The notes beneath the pieces were generated by a model, which saw only the letters and a list, made by a program, of their open reading frames with translations, searched no databases and had not been told where the DNA came from. A stretch of DNA of 64,000 nt from Bemisia tabaci (Eukaryota > Arthropoda > Insecta > Hemiptera > Aleyrodidae): the NCBI RefSeq assembly GCF_918797505.1, contig NC_092800.1:36756263-36820262 (forward strand). Direction: 5' to 3'. A program made the translations under genes and the position numbers. The stretch's first letter is position 1, and every line of letters starts with the position of its first letter. Shown here in pieces: positions 9,855-20,928 of the stretch.

Positions 9855-11219
9855 GCTCCGAAAAAGGTGTTTTAAACTGGAAAGCCGGCAAAATTGTGAT
9901 CATTCTTGCGAAACTGCAGTTTCTTATTGCTTAACGCATGATGATAAACATCATGCGTTTTACCGGAAAATCGCGGTAACCATCTCGAGTTTTTGCAAAA
10001 TCACAGCAATTCATACGTACAGCGCCCTAAAAAAATTGTATTTTTTAAATTTCCGTGGGAAAAAGGGTTTTTAGAATGGGAAGGTTAAGAGTTTTCTGCG
10101 TCCCTGCACAAATTGTGTGCAATGCATTCGTGATACGATCGGTATACTTCAAATTCTAAATCTTCGGTGGAATACGTCAGAAAAATCGGAATTCAAGTAT
10201 CTAGATCAAAGATGTCTTTGATGTAGATTCAATCATCAGGATGTTCGTGCCGAAAATCATCCTTTAAGATATCAAGCTATGGTAAAAAACTGTTTCCATT
10301 TTCAACCCATTCCAATGTGTAGAAATCGACGGTTGATTGGAAACAGGATTCTTACTTTGTTTCAAAATTTTGGGATATACTATTCCGCATGAATGTTCCT
10401 CAATGATTGATTTAAAAACTGAAATTTCTATTTTCCAAAATAATCCACCGATTGCTTAAAATTTGAAACACATAGGTCATACCCAGAATACACTGCGCAA
10501 AAACTCAAGATCCACCCATTACGAAATGCTTCCAGTGAGAACAGGAAGTTGTCTCCCGGTTATTTATGTTTTCCAGGGCAATGACCATTTTCATACACGC
10601 TTCAAACCTCGTTTTAGCATCTCCCTTGATAGAACAAGGACATCGCAGGACCTTCGTTAAGTTGGAAAGTCCCAAGAATTATCCTAGAAAAAAATCCTAG
10701 AATTTCGTTCCCGAATCTCAGTGGCCACCCCGAGTTGTGACGACTCATCACATGCCTATCTGATTCTCAGGATCAGTATCAGCGCCGAACGGTTCTTTCC
10801 CCCTCGAAGCGAAGAGTGTAAACATTCCTGAGGGAATAAATGTGAAGTAGTCCACCGATCTCAGTGTGCTATTTTCGTGCCCGATGACACAGGTAGAATC
10901 TGGGAGGCAGAAACATTCATACCTGCCAACCCTGAAATGATTAATCGAGTGTAGTTCTCCGAATCTACATTGGGGTAGGTTCTGGGAGAGGGGTCCGGGG
11001 TCAACTTCCACGTTGCTTCTCGCAACTCCACGCTGATGGCTATGCATCTGCGGTACCACAATTAGCAACCGACTGTGTCATCGGCATCGCTGGAACTTCG
11101 TGTTCTAAATACCATGCTGAGTCAGTGAAATAATCTCGTTTACGAGCTTGAACTTTTAAAGCTCTTTTTGCTTTTGAATTCCTTTTGACTGACCAACATT
11201 TCTTGCTCCTTTGTTGCAG
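9855..11219. other. Mostly unique DNA, no supported gene
   Basis: A small hairpin near 9925-9960 (CGCATGATG/CATCATGCG) is the only clear structure in the first part. At 10748-11068 the minus strand stays open for 106 codons without matching any repeat here, but it has no splice context or recognisable domain. Read as candidate intron 1 upstream of the acceptor at 11219. Confidence 0.4.
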
Positions 11220-11275
11220 CTGCACGCGTTCCATTCGGTGAAAATGCCCTCCATTCCAGTCTCCGAATAATCTCG
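11220..11275 (+). other. Candidate short exon (56 nt) with internal 16-nt form
   Basis: The acceptor TTCTTGCTCCTTTGTTGCAG has a strong pyrimidine tract, and the donor is CTCG|GTAAGT. The full 56-nt exon joined to the upstream ATG stops after 16 codons. A second acceptor inside it (CCCTCCATTCCAG) would give a 16-nt microexon, 11260-11275, that keeps frame 0 from the ATG and reads Ser-Pro-Asn-Asn-Leu plus one base. Two acceptors may mean coding and non-coding isoforms. Confidence 0.45.
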
Positions 11276-11622
11276 GTAAGTTCTCAAATTCTAGTCCATC
11301 TCAGGCAAACTTATCAGCTCTTAAAAACTTGGGTGACATAGAAGGTTGACTATTTCAACGGGTGTGTTTGGGTATCTCAGTTTGCAGAGGACGTATTTCA
11401 GACCATGAATTTTTCGCGTGTTCCTTGTTAGGCACACAGATAGAAAAACTCGAAGTCCGATGCCTCTTAAATACTCTCTCTTCGTTTTTAAAGCCGCGCC
11501 TAGAATTGAATGTTTAAGCTTTTTCGGTCGGAACTACCAAGTTTGTGTTGAGAATGATGGGGCCTTTCCTCTACCCTACATATCGATGGCTATAGTCGGA
11601 AAATGCGCATATCCTTTTGCGG

Positions 11623-11859
11623 CGCACAGTGGAGCGAGTTAATCAAAGAAGTCGGACATGATATTTTTAACTAAAACTGCAATTTTTATTGTTTACCTCG
11701 TCAAATTTTAAACTTTAAAGGGTGCGTTCAGTAGAAAATTTCACGAGGAAACATATAGAACCACTTTTAAGAGTTTAAAGTTCTGTTTAAACGGAATTCT
11801 GAGATTTTAAAGTTTCTAAATTTTGTCCGACCTTCCCCATTGACTCGATCCACTGTGCG
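11623..11859. mobile_element. Family C MITE, copy 2
   Basis: CGCACAGTGGAGCGAGTTAA at the left and ATTGACTCGATCCACTGTGCG at the right define the copy. The interior matches other C copies (CACGAGGAAACATATAGAAC, AAATTTTGTCCGACC). Confidence 0.88.
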
Positions 11860-12611
11860 GCGTTACAAACCTGCGCTCATGTCTTACTTTTCCGAAAAAC
11901 ACTAATTATTCACCTAAAATTTTCTTGAAATTTTCTGTGAACGATCATACCTTTAAAAATATTTTCTTACCCTCTGAAAAAGGCACTGCAGATACCTAAT
12001 TTCATTTTGAAAAGACCGCACAAATTCGGAGGGCATTGCAATGGATCCACGTATTTTTCGACTCTTACCATCGATATGACGGTTTTTTTCCGTACTTGCA
12101 ATCACTAAATCAGCTTAGGTCTGATAATTCCCCGCAATCAGTCTATGTACGTATACATTCCCTCTTTTGCCTCCCAGTGAAAGCATTTTTATGGATTAAA
12201 AAGAACTTCGCGGTTCTTAAGGTCGACCGATCCACTTATCTCCTGTCTCATTTCAAAAACGCAATGCAAGTCATATTCAGCAACCCTTCGAAAAGAGGTT
12301 AGGCTCGTACACAGACTCTCTGGTGGTCGGTTCTTGAATCTTTATCGAATGAACTTTATCGATAGATCCCTATCTTGGCAATGCTATAAATCGATGAAGG
12401 TCATTCGATATCGATTCAACAATCGACTCGTGGTTATTATTCAATAATTCATAACTGTCGGCGTATTTCCCTATGTCTCTCACATCGCCGGAGTGAGAGC
12501 CGGTTTGTTTTAAGATGACAAGTGCTCTCATTCGTCGAGCAAGCGTACGAATGTTTTATCATGATTCGCTTACGTTTCGTAACTTCGTGGCGAGAGGACT
12601 GTTGCAGTACT
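11860..12611. other. No recognisable gene
   Basis: An ATCGAT-rich stretch at 12340-12420 resembles the core of family M but lacks both termini. The rest is unremarkable AT-rich DNA. Confidence 0.4.
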
Positions 12612-12864
12612 CTGCCGTACTAAGGTAAAACGCCGTATGAACATTCAAGAGTTGCCAAATTTCCTCGAATGAAATGTCTATTTTTGTGAAAAATTATGAA
12701 TATTTTTCCGTGAAATTTACAGACACTTTAGATCAAATTACAAACAAAATTACCTTAGAAATTGGCAGAAAAATATTCAAAACTTTTCCTGAGAATTAGT
12801 GATTTGTCAGAGGGAATTTGGCAACGTCTGAAAACTCATACGACGTTTTTCCTTAGCGCGGCAG
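12612..12864. mobile_element. Family A MITE, copy 4
   Basis: CTGCCGTACTAAGGTAAAAC at the left and CCTTAGCGCGGCAG at the right. The flanks are TACT and TATT, a 4-bp duplication with one mismatch. Confidence 0.88.
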
Positions 12865-13440
12865 TATTCTGGCTTAGTTTAAATGCGAATAATTATGATC
12901 GATCGATCCGAGGTATTGCGTTCGGCTAGGGCACGTTGTTGCCCCTGCGGGTTTAGTTAGTCGACCAAGAGGGCACTAGGGCCAGTAACTGAGCATTCAT
13001 TGGTCGCGGGACGATTTCTGAGGAGAATCTTCCCCTGAAGATCTAGGTGCGTTCTACTGATGATGTGATTGCTAGATTTTCTTATGGCTCATTTTAAAAG
13101 TAAACGGAGGAAAAGTTTCTGTTGCAATGATAAACATTCTAGTCGTTATTCCTGGACGAGCATTTTAGTCGGGTCAACAAGAAATCTACTTGTTTCTAAT
13201 GGTATCTGTCAATTCAGATGTCCCGTCACTTCAAGAGATTTCCCGTTGACTCAACAAGAATTGGACTGAGTAAAGCAGAAAAGAACCAACCCACATTTTG
13301 GGAAAATTGAGTTATGAGTGGTTTTGAACTCAACCACTGCTCCACTATCTATCGCCAAAAATTCAAAGTTTTTGTTGGAGCAAATTTTGCAGAAATTGAA
13401 CTTAAAGTTTATCTTTTACATTGAGTCTTATGCAGGAGAT
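12865..13440. other. No recognisable feature
   Basis: Mixed-composition DNA without repeats shared with the rest of the window. An acceptor-like AG follows a pyrimidine stretch near 13435, but no donor follows it. Confidence 0.35.
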
Positions 13441-13444
13441 GAAC

Positions 13445-13515
13445 TTTAAACCTCTTTTTTTGGTTCGATCTCGATGTGGCTTGGTTCCTTTCTGTTTAAC
13501 TCCGTCCAATTCTCG
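13445..13515. mobile_element. Family O element, 3' terminus only
   Basis: GATGTGGCTTGGTTCCTTTC followed by TGTTTAACTCCGTCC matches the right terminus of complete O copies. The left part is not recognisable. Confidence 0.6.
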
Positions 13516-13729
13516 TCTGCATATTGTTTGCAAGAGCATTTTCCTCCTTGATATTTTAACTAGGATTTCAGGTGGGAGAAAATGGACTGCGTTTTGCCAT
13601 CTCGAACGTGCAATTGCTAGCTAATTTTAGAAAAGTAATTTGTTCCACTACTTTCCTCAGCTGATATTCGTTTTTATAAATGAGTCAGATATAGTTTCCC
13701 ACCCTTTAAATGCAGCCCAAATGTTCGTC

Positions 13730-13841
13730 TGTGAAAGACGTTTCTTAAGTGAATTTTGGGACGGGATAGACATCAAAATTTGAAATTTTAGCCAACAATT
13801 TCTTATATCCGACCCTCTCTATTGGCTCGTTCCACTGTGAG
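13730..13841. mobile_element. Family C element, right half
   Basis: The copy keeps AATTTTAGCCAACAATTTC, a TCCGACC segment, and the terminus ATTGGCTCGTTCCACTGTGA. It is followed by a small hairpin (TGAGCCGTGGAGGCTCACA). Confidence 0.6.
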
Positions 13842-14239
13842 CCGTGGAGGCTCACAATCAGATCATCCATAATGCATTTCGGAGATTCCATTCAATCCTG
13901 CGAACTTGTGAAAGACTCCTTTATATAAGTTTTGGCGAGCGTATACATGCGTCTTATAATGAGCTGGATAGGGTTTGAATCGATATGTATGTTGAAAATA
14001 ATCGAGGAGCTTCTTGCATAACGACCCGCGGCGCGAGTCTGTAACTATACACCTGGTACCTTGCGTAATTTTTCGACGTCTACCAACCCCCTCCCGGAAG
14101 ACTCGTCCCTTCTGGCCTCCCCCTCTAGCCCGTTTTCGCCCCTGCGGGATTCATCTCCCACCTGGATATCCACCTGATATCGAGAGCCGTATAATGTTCT
14201 CCCGCGAAGTTCCTCTATTCCGTTAAGCAAGGAAACGAA

Positions 14240-14464
14240 CACTGAAAAAAACACATTGGATCTAGAGTCCAGACTCTTGAAAACATTGACAAGAAAAAAT
14301 TTTCTTGATTCAATCAGATTAAAGCTTAAATCATGAGGAAATCCGCTCAAATTAAGAGGCTTGATTCTTGAATTAAGCTAAAATCTGATTGAATCAAGAG
14401 TATTTTTTCTTGTCGATGTTTTTAGGAGTCTGGACTCTAGATCCAATGTGGTTTTTCCCCAGTG
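14240..14464. mobile_element. Family B palindromic MITE, copy 2
   Basis: CACTGAAAAAAACACATTGG at the left and the complement ending CCCCAGTG at the right, with TCTAGAGTCCAGACTC in both arms. The arms pair over about 100 bp each. Confidence 0.92.
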
Positions 14465-15385
14465 AAGACTGCTAATTTTTTCGAAAACGGAACAAGTTCA
14501 TTTTTAGATTTGGCCTTGTTCTTGTAGGCATTTTTATCAGGCGATCATTTCTTGAAGATTGGGGTAATGTTTCTTAGCATAATTGACATTTGTTCCGGCC
14601 AAAATATTTTTTTTTCTTCTTTTTTTCACCCATGCATGAGCAGACTAAATTTTATTTTAAGAAACTACTATATTTCAAGCTCATTCAAGAAAAAACACGT
14701 GTTTCATTAATTTCCCCATCGATATAGCCGCTTTGATGATTGAACTAAAAATTGTAGTTCCTGATCGCAAAATGTATGCCGGTTTGGTTCTACCATTTCT
14801 ATGCTAAAACTTCGAAATATTTGGTCCGCACCAATAATGCTAAAAGAAGCTTATTGTAAAATTCCCGACGACCATCTTTCAGTAAATCAAGTTTTTTTTC
14901 GGTCTAGGTAATTTTGAAAAATTTCAAAATTCAAGGGGGAGATTCTCACCCCTTCCCTCCCTCCCCTCCCCTCGGCCTCAAAAATTGAATCTCTATCAGT
15001 TTCTTTTTATTTATTCGGTTGCGACTTGAAAATTGGTGCGCATCCAACGGTGTTATAATCTTTAGTTCGTCAAAAAGTAGACGTTCGCCCTTTTGATCGC
15101 GAAATACATTTCATTTCATTCCTTGAAACTGTTCGTCCCGAACTTATTCGGCGAACCGACGGCTTCTCTGTCGACGCGCGGCGCGCGCGGCGGCGATCGC
15201 ACGCCGCCGACCGGAAATGCCTCACTTGACCTCCTTAATCACTAACCGGCCGACTTGACCATTTGATACGAGATTCGGGATTGATCATCGCAACCGCAGC
15301 AGTTTCAGCAACCTGCCCCCAAATTATACCCAACTCCAACGCCCGCGATCTCTTTGACCCTTGCCCGCGCCAGGTGGCCCGAAAT
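14465..15385. other. Intergenic or intronic DNA with a CpG island
   Basis: AT-rich until about 15120. A dense CpG patch follows at 15168-15225 (GACGCGCGGCGCGCGCGGCG, then CGCCGCCGACCGG). It could be a promoter or regulatory island. I find no start codon plus donor arrangement around it. Confidence 0.4.
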
Positions 15386-15549
15386 CAGTGGTGTGGCGTG
15401 CTTTGCGATATATCGATTGATCTGCCATTTAAACCTATGGTAAAGGATCGATTAACAGGATCTTCGCAGCAAACACCTCAATAATCGATTCTTTACCATA
15501 GCTTCAAATGGAAAAATATCGATAATCGATCATTCACGCCTCGCCTCTG
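15386..15549. mobile_element. Family M hAT-like MITE, copy 2
   Basis: It begins CAGTGGTGTGGCGTGCTTTG and ends CACGCCTCGCCTCTG. The perfect 8-bp direct repeat CCCGAAAT flanks it (15378-15385 and 15550-15557). CAG...CTG ends with an 8-bp duplication are the hallmark of hAT-superfamily transposition. The 164-bp body is palindromic (GATAATCGATTCTTTACCAT) and non-coding. Confidence 0.92.
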
Positions 15550-16047
15550 CCCGAAATTCACACGACTCGCACGTCCAGAGATTGCAAGTCCTTGTTTTCG
15601 CCACAGGTGAATTGCCCAGCGTTAAAACCGCACATCTTCGTTAATTGGTGGATATTACAATACATGCATTCTTATGGAACTGAGGGCTCATCTACCCTTC
15701 CAGTTAGGTCCTTGTTACCGTCGGCACCCACGCGTGAGCGTGAGAACGCGAAGTTCATGGCTCCGCCCAATCAAATCGGCACACACGTTTCGTTTCGGAG
15801 AAACTGACAACACCTAATTATTATACCTGTTCCAGTTCTCGCCCCACGAACAATTCATGATATCGGTTTTTTTCGGAGGGATTCTCACAATTTTTCCGCG
15901 GCCGGCAGATGTGAAGTTGGTCCATTTAAATTGAAATTGGCATCGCTGACCTTTTTGTCTCCTCCGGCCCAACCTATCGGATTTAATGTGGGCCTGTCAC
16001 TACCTTATCAGACATTGTTTCGCGGTCGTGCCCTTTTACAAAACTGG

Positions 16048-16284
16048 CACACAGTGGGTCGAGGCAATCAGAGAGGTTGGACCAAAAATCGTTGACAAAA
16101 ACTGCAAATTTTGATGTTTACTTCGTCATATTTTAATTTTTGAGGGGTGCTTCCAGAAGGAAATTTCACGAAAAAGCCAATGGAACCACTTATAGAACCC
16201 CAAAGTTTCGTATGAACGGAGTTTCAAGCGTTTAAAATTTCCAAATTTTGTCCGAACTCTCCCGTTGACTCGATCCATTGTGCG
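16048..16284. mobile_element. Family C MITE, copy 3
   Basis: GCACACAGTGGGTCGAGGCA at the left and GTTGACTCGATCCATTGTGC at the right enclose the typical C body (GCAAATTTTGATGTTTACTT, CCAAATTTTGTCCGAAC). Confidence 0.87.
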
Positions 16285-16331
16285 GCATCGAGGATTTTGG
16301 GGATTGTTCTGCTTCGTATCGATGATCGAAC

Positions 16332-16496
16332 CAGTGGCGTGGCGTGCTTTGCGATATATCGAAGGATCTACCATTTAAAACTATGGAAAAGGATCGATAG
16401 ACAGGGTGTTCTCAGTGAACACCTTTATAATCGATTCTTTACCCTAAGTTTAAATTACATATCAATCGATACATCGCAATTCACGCCACGCCACTG
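16332..16496. mobile_element. Family M hAT-like MITE, copy 3
   Basis: CAGTGGCGTGGCGTGCTTTG ... CACGCCACGCCACTG, 165 bp. The flanks are a perfect 8-bp duplication, GATCGAAC (16324-16331 and 16497-16504). The near-identical termini suggest a recent insertion. Confidence 0.94.
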
Positions 16497-16499
16497 GAT

Positions 16500-17145
16500 C
16501 GAACGGAGGCTCCTGCGGTCTTTTCTAAATTTTTCTGTAATGAATTTCCTCGAGCGTTTACATTATCCAGTCGTGACCGAAACATTTTAGATTTCTTCCT
16601 TGAGTATATTTTCAGAAATACTCACCATTTAACTTTCTGTACCGCGTTTTGTCCTGTTGGCGCGGTATCGATGAAGGGCTGAAACTAGAAGTTCGTTATG
16701 GTGCATAACAGCTTAACGGGTCGCATTAAACGCCCTTAAACACGATCTGGTGGCTTACTCTGCCGCCGACTAACTGGAGGAACGTGTCCAAAGCTTTGCA
16801 GAGGCACTTTTGGGTTCCCAGTCTCGCAGCTGAACATTACTTCCGACGTTCTGAGCGGCTAAGTGCAAACATTTGAGGAGCTTTCATGCGTGCCTTGTGG
16901 TAAAAAAGTTGCCAAGTGTACAATTAGGTTCCTTAAGTCTTGAGAAGTCCCCAGATATGGGGGCGCTGGCCGTTGGAGTCCATCGACCAACGGCCAATGA
17001 AGCGTTCCGGTGTTCCTTCCCGAAAATTAGGGCAAAGCTAGCGGGGCTGATTGCTTAATCCATAGTTCGACGTTGAGCGATCAAAATCCTGATGTATCTA
17101 CCGCTTGAAGTCGATTAAGAAATGTATAGACTTAAGAACGAGGAT
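16500..17145. other. No recognisable gene
   Basis: Short frames only. A moderately GC-rich part at 16640-17060 has no family match inside the window. Confidence 0.35.
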
Positions 17146-17149
17146 TATT

Positions 17150-17236
17150 TCTCTGCAGTTACCTATATTAGGGTTAATACTCTGTAGTTACCTATCTCAC
17201 TAATAAAGAAAAAAAAGAAGAAGAAGAAGAAGAAGA
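17150..17236 (+). repeat. Retroelement-like 3' tail with (AAG)n
   Basis: The phrase GTTACCTATCTCACTAATAA followed by AGAAAAAAAAGAAGAAG repeats resembles the segment at 28800-28862. A shared 3' segment ending in AATAAAGAAAAAAGAAG suggests the 3' ends of two retrotransposed copies (non-LTR or SINE-like). No coding body is attached. Confidence 0.5.
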
Positions 17237-17863
17237 CTTAAGAACGCAAATCCCCGAGAAATCCTACACTAACTTCATTATTTCCCTGTTCAGTCCGAAA
17301 GAACAAGCTGTCCGTCTCAGCCGAAAGGATCACTCCATTTTTCCTTTGCTTTCTTTGTCAATTGCACTGTCTACCTATCAATCCGATAACCAGTCTGCGA
17401 ATGGATAACAATTTTTACGGCAAAAGAAGATTTGGAAAGTTCCATAAGACTCAAAAAACTCTCAAAAACGTGGGTCAATTTCAAGCTCCGTTCGGTCGAA
17501 ACGGGTAGTTCTGAAGTGGTTATAAGTGTCCGTCAAAGTGCGGAATCTGACCGAGCGTTTTTCGACACTTCGCTAACAACGGCGGCTCGGGGGAGGAGGG
17601 GGGGGGGGCGCCTACCAGTTAGGAGCAGATTGCGAAACGGTTTTACATTGAGGCAACATTTTTATAGCTTGTGATCAACACGGTCGTTTGCGTCACGTTT
17701 CGGTTTCTTTTTCGGCATCAGCGCCCAAACCACCGCCGTCTGGGCTTCGGACAGGCCGCGGGAGTGGGGGGACATCGCAGCAGGGTCAGCATTCGTGCCA
17801 AGTCCAGACGCGGCTATTGTATTGGAACGATTTTTATAGGATCTTTAAAATTGAACACTATGT

Positions 17864-18120
17864 GGATTGCATTTTGCAAAAAGGAACCACTAGCATTGCA
17901 ATGATGCTAAGATTGTGCAACTTCATCTTTTGCAATAAAATAGCGAAAATCGTGAAAAACTATGAAATTTAGATGGTAATTTTCGTCTTAAATTTACAGT
18001 TTTTAGCGAGTAAAATAGAAACTATGAATGGAAAATCGGGTTTTTCCTCCAAGACAAAAGAATTTGCACAATCTTAGCAACAAAGCAAAGCTAGTGGTTC
18101 CTTTTTGCAAAATGCAATCC
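17864..18120. mobile_element. Family N MITE, copy 1 (long form)
   Basis: GGATTGCATTTTGCAAAAAG then GAACC at position 20 on the left, and the complement ending AAAATGCAATCC on the right. The 4-bp flanks ATGT (17860-17863 and 18121-18124) are perfect. This 257-bp form and copy 2 share a longer interior than the 125-141-bp copies. Confidence 0.9.
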
Positions 18121-18639
18121 ATGTGTGGTGTAAAATTTGAGTTACCAGAACCGAAAAATGTCGGTGTTCAACATTAGTAGAACTTTTTTCTCCGCGTGTT
18201 AAGAGCCAAAGCACAAGAAAGTTGGCCGAGGTTTTAGTGTATGGGTACCGCGCTTGGACAAGAAAAAAAAAACTGAGAAAAAAGGGGGAAAAATTTCAAA
18301 CAGATAGGCGCGGAATCAAATCATTAACGGATACAAGAGGGAGGGAGAATAGGGGGTTAACGCCTCCCTCCCTCTTAGTCATAAAAAAAGGAGTAAGAGA
18401 AAAGGAACGGAAATCATGACGAAATTGACCTAAAACTGCATGTTAGATGCTTTAAAATTTCCATAATTGTTTGGGAGAAGCCCCCCGGACCTTCTTACGC
18501 CCCCACCTCGCCGTTTGAAGTAGATCAAGCAGTCCTCGGAAGGACTCACAGACCCTAGGATAACGAAAAACATGGCTGATTTGCGGAATGACGCTGATTT
18601 CTCGTAACGGTAGTGGTTGAGGCCCAAAACACGCGATTG

Positions 18640-19053
18640 CACTGAAAAAAAAATCTCGGTGTAATTACCAAGAAAAGGGTTAAATGACCAAGAATTCAGG
18701 GTTCTATTTGATCCCAGTTTTTTCTTTGGTAAAATTACCATTTATGGAATTGGTAATTTTACCGAGAAATCTCGGTAAAATTATTGACTTTCTCGGTAAT
18801 TTTACTGGACCCGGTAAAAACACCATAATATTTTTTATCGACTATGGTAGAATTACCGAGATAAAATGGCAAAGTTACCGGGTATTGATTACCAATAAAA
18901 GTGGTATTCTTACCTGGAAAAACAGTCAAAATACCGGTTTTTAGGTAAGCTTACCAGTCTGTCTTGGTAAAATTACCAATAATTGGTAAAAAAAGTGAGA
19001 TGGTAAAGGTACCAACGGACCGTGGTAAAAACGCCGAGAATTTTTTTTCAGTG
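18640..19053. mobile_element. Element R: CACTG-terminal MITE filled with GGTAA/TTACC motifs
   Basis: The ends read CACTGAAAAAAAAATCTCGG and CCGAGAATTTTTTTTCAGTG. Between them about 16 copies of GGTAA or TTACC occur, often paired as GGTAAAATTACC. The termini resemble those of families B, V and W. The flanking dinucleotide is TG on both sides. Confidence 0.8.
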
Positions 19054-19319
19054 TGAACCAAAATCCCACAGGACGCGCGTGAATGGGACTTGGGAACGGA
19101 ACGGAGATCGGATAAGGAAATGTGTATCTCCCAGCGAGAGTGCTCCCGTCATCGAAAGCATGTAACTTAATCAGCAGGGTTCTTATTCAAATTAAGCGGC
19201 TGAATTACCTAACGCAGCGTCCAGACTAGACGAGGATGTCTTCTAAGCCTCTGGTCAAGGCACGCGTCAGGCGTCGCGTCGCACAGTGGATCGAGTCGAT
19301 GAGAGAAGTCGGACCAATT

Positions 19320-19699
19320 GGACGTATTTCTATCAAACAGACCTATGTGGAGGTGAGAAATATGGGGTATGCTCGTTAGTTCTCTGGCCATAAGAGTGAA
19401 TGAGAATATTAAAGCGCCAGTGACGTCAGCGGCAATGAAAAAGCCTCAGCGCAACGTCGTCGTCTTCGTCGGGGGGCATTAACTCATGAGCCCTGTCCAC
19501 AAGGCTCTCTTGCCATGCCCGCGGCTCATGAGTTCCGCACTCAGCTGCACATAGGTCTCTTTGATAGAATGCAATATCCCGCTTTGCCAATTCTTCAAAA
19601 GGAACCACGCCCACTGACCACATTGCTTCTTATCCAGATTTCTAGAGCACACCCCATATTTCTCACCTCCACATAGGTCTGTTTGGTAGAAATACGTCC
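19320..19699. mobile_element. Family D element, long form (nested in C)
   Basis: GGACGTATTTCTATCAAACA ... GTAGAAATACGTCC, with perfect AATT flanks (19316-19319 and 19700-19703). The arms extend through ACCTATGTGGAGGTGAGAAA to give about 60-bp inverted repeats around a 250-bp non-palindromic centre that is GC-richer and has no long frame. Confidence 0.88.
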
Positions 19700-19725
19700 A
19701 ATTTTGGAAACTTTGGAAGCTTATA

Positions 19726-19945
19726 CAGGGTTATTCAAAAGTCACGCACCACTGGCCATAACTGCAGTTCTAATTATGATATCGATTTGCGGTTTAAAAC
19801 GTTTTTCCTCATATCGAGGGGGAAACTTTTTTAGGTGCTTTCCAGTTTTTGATCTCCTCGGAGAGAAGGGGGCGGGGGGCAACTCAAAAATTTCAAATGG
19901 CCGCCCCCCTCATGGCCAGTGGTGCGTGACTTTTGAATAACCCTG
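19726..19945. mobile_element. Element E: TA-flanked Tc1/mariner-like MITE (nested in C)
   Basis: CAGGGTTATTCAAAAGTCAC at the left and its complement at the right, 220 bp. TA lies on both sides, and intact C copies have a single TA at the matching position (AGCTTATAACTCC). The terminus style and TA duplication fit Tc1/mariner-type MITEs; the assignment is inference. Confidence 0.88.
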
Positions 19946-19992
19946 TATCTCGCTCCGTACACAATTTTGAGGTTCCAAAAGTGGTTCCATTG

Positions 19993-20281
19993 CAGGCTGT
20001 CCACAAGTCCGGAAAGTCCGGAAAAAGTACTAATTTTTGCCGGGCGGTCCGGAAGTACTGATAAAGAGCGGAAGTCCGCAAGACGGCATACGTCGCTTTC
20101 ATTCTTTTGTCATTTATGTCGCAATTTGAGCGGGAAATTCAATTTCTTTAAATTTGCCGAATTTCGTCAATTGGAGGTACTGAGTTTTTCTGTGGATGAG
20201 GTACTGAATTTCTTGGGAATGCACTGAAAAAGTACCGTATAAGTACTGATTTTTGGCCAGCCTGTTTTTGTAGACACCCTG
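19993..20281. mobile_element. Element F, copy 1 (nested in C)
   Basis: CAGGCTGTCCACAAGTCCGG ... GTTTTTGTAGACACCCTG. The 5-bp flanks CATTG (19988-19992 and 20282-20286) are identical, and intact C copies read CCATTGGTTTCC with a single CATTG. The interior has repeated AAGTACTG motifs. A second, left-truncated copy is at 34862-35162. Confidence 0.85.
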
Positions 20282-20419
20282 CATTGGTTTCCTAGTGAAA
20301 TTTTCTGTTATAAACATCCCTTACAATTCATAATACATTAAAATTTGCAGTTTTAGTCTAAAATTTCATGTCCGACTTGTCTGATTGACTCAATCCACTG
20401 TGCGTCGGTGTGCGAGATG

Positions 20420-20778
20420 GTGGTTGGTGTGAGTGTGCCGCGACGCCCGGTTGTGCTTTCACTTTCTCCCATCGACCGTCGTCGTCGTCGTAATTGTTCC
20501 AAGCTCCTTCATCCGCAGTGCCCTGTTGCCTGTCCTCTTAGTCCACGCAAAATTTTACCGCACAAGATAACCTACACAAACTAGATCTTACGCGCATTTG
20601 GGAAGAGGTCGTCAATTACGGGGGCGGAGAGTCCGGGATCTAGGTTCTTCTATGGAGGGTGAAAGGGTGAACAGAGACCTGACGTGTTGGAGGGAGAGTT
20701 CAGAAAATCGGGGAAGTGCCTGCAAGCTGATCATACACGCACTGATAACAAAATTCCGGCCGTGGAAGTCGTACTTAC
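20420..20778. other. GC-rich unique segment
   Basis: It contains a (GTC)n stretch near 20465-20490 and a purine-rich part. No splice-bounded frame is supported. Confidence 0.35.
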
Positions 20779-20928
20779 GGGCTATGTAGACATACCGTCT
20801 GCGTTCCGGGCGCAGAGGCAGAGACTGAAAGTTCCGGGCGTAGCACCCGAAGCAATCGGAGCCACGGCTCTAGCACCCGTAACTTTCGGGCTCTGAGCCC
20901 GGAACGGACGGTATGTCTATATAGCCCC
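20779..20928. mobile_element. Element S: GC-rich inverted-repeat element
   Basis: GGGCTATGTAGACATACCGT at the left and ACGGTATGTCTATATAGCCC at the right. The arms continue into CGTTCCGGGCGCAGAG and CTCTGAGCCCGGAACG. ACTTA occurs just outside both ends and may be a 5-bp duplication. This is the only copy in the window. Confidence 0.75.

Larger units (their letters stand above)
19282..20404. mobile_element. Family C element split by three nested insertions
   Basis: The left terminus GCACAGTGGATCGAGTCGAT (19282-19315) and right terminus TGATTGACTCAATCCACTGT (to 20404) belong to one C element. Its body is interrupted by D (19320-19699), E (19726-19945) and F (19993-20281). Intervening pieces such as TTTTGGAAACTTTGGAAGCT and GAGGTTCCAAAAGTGGTTCC line up with uninterrupted C copies. 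Confidence 0.9.
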
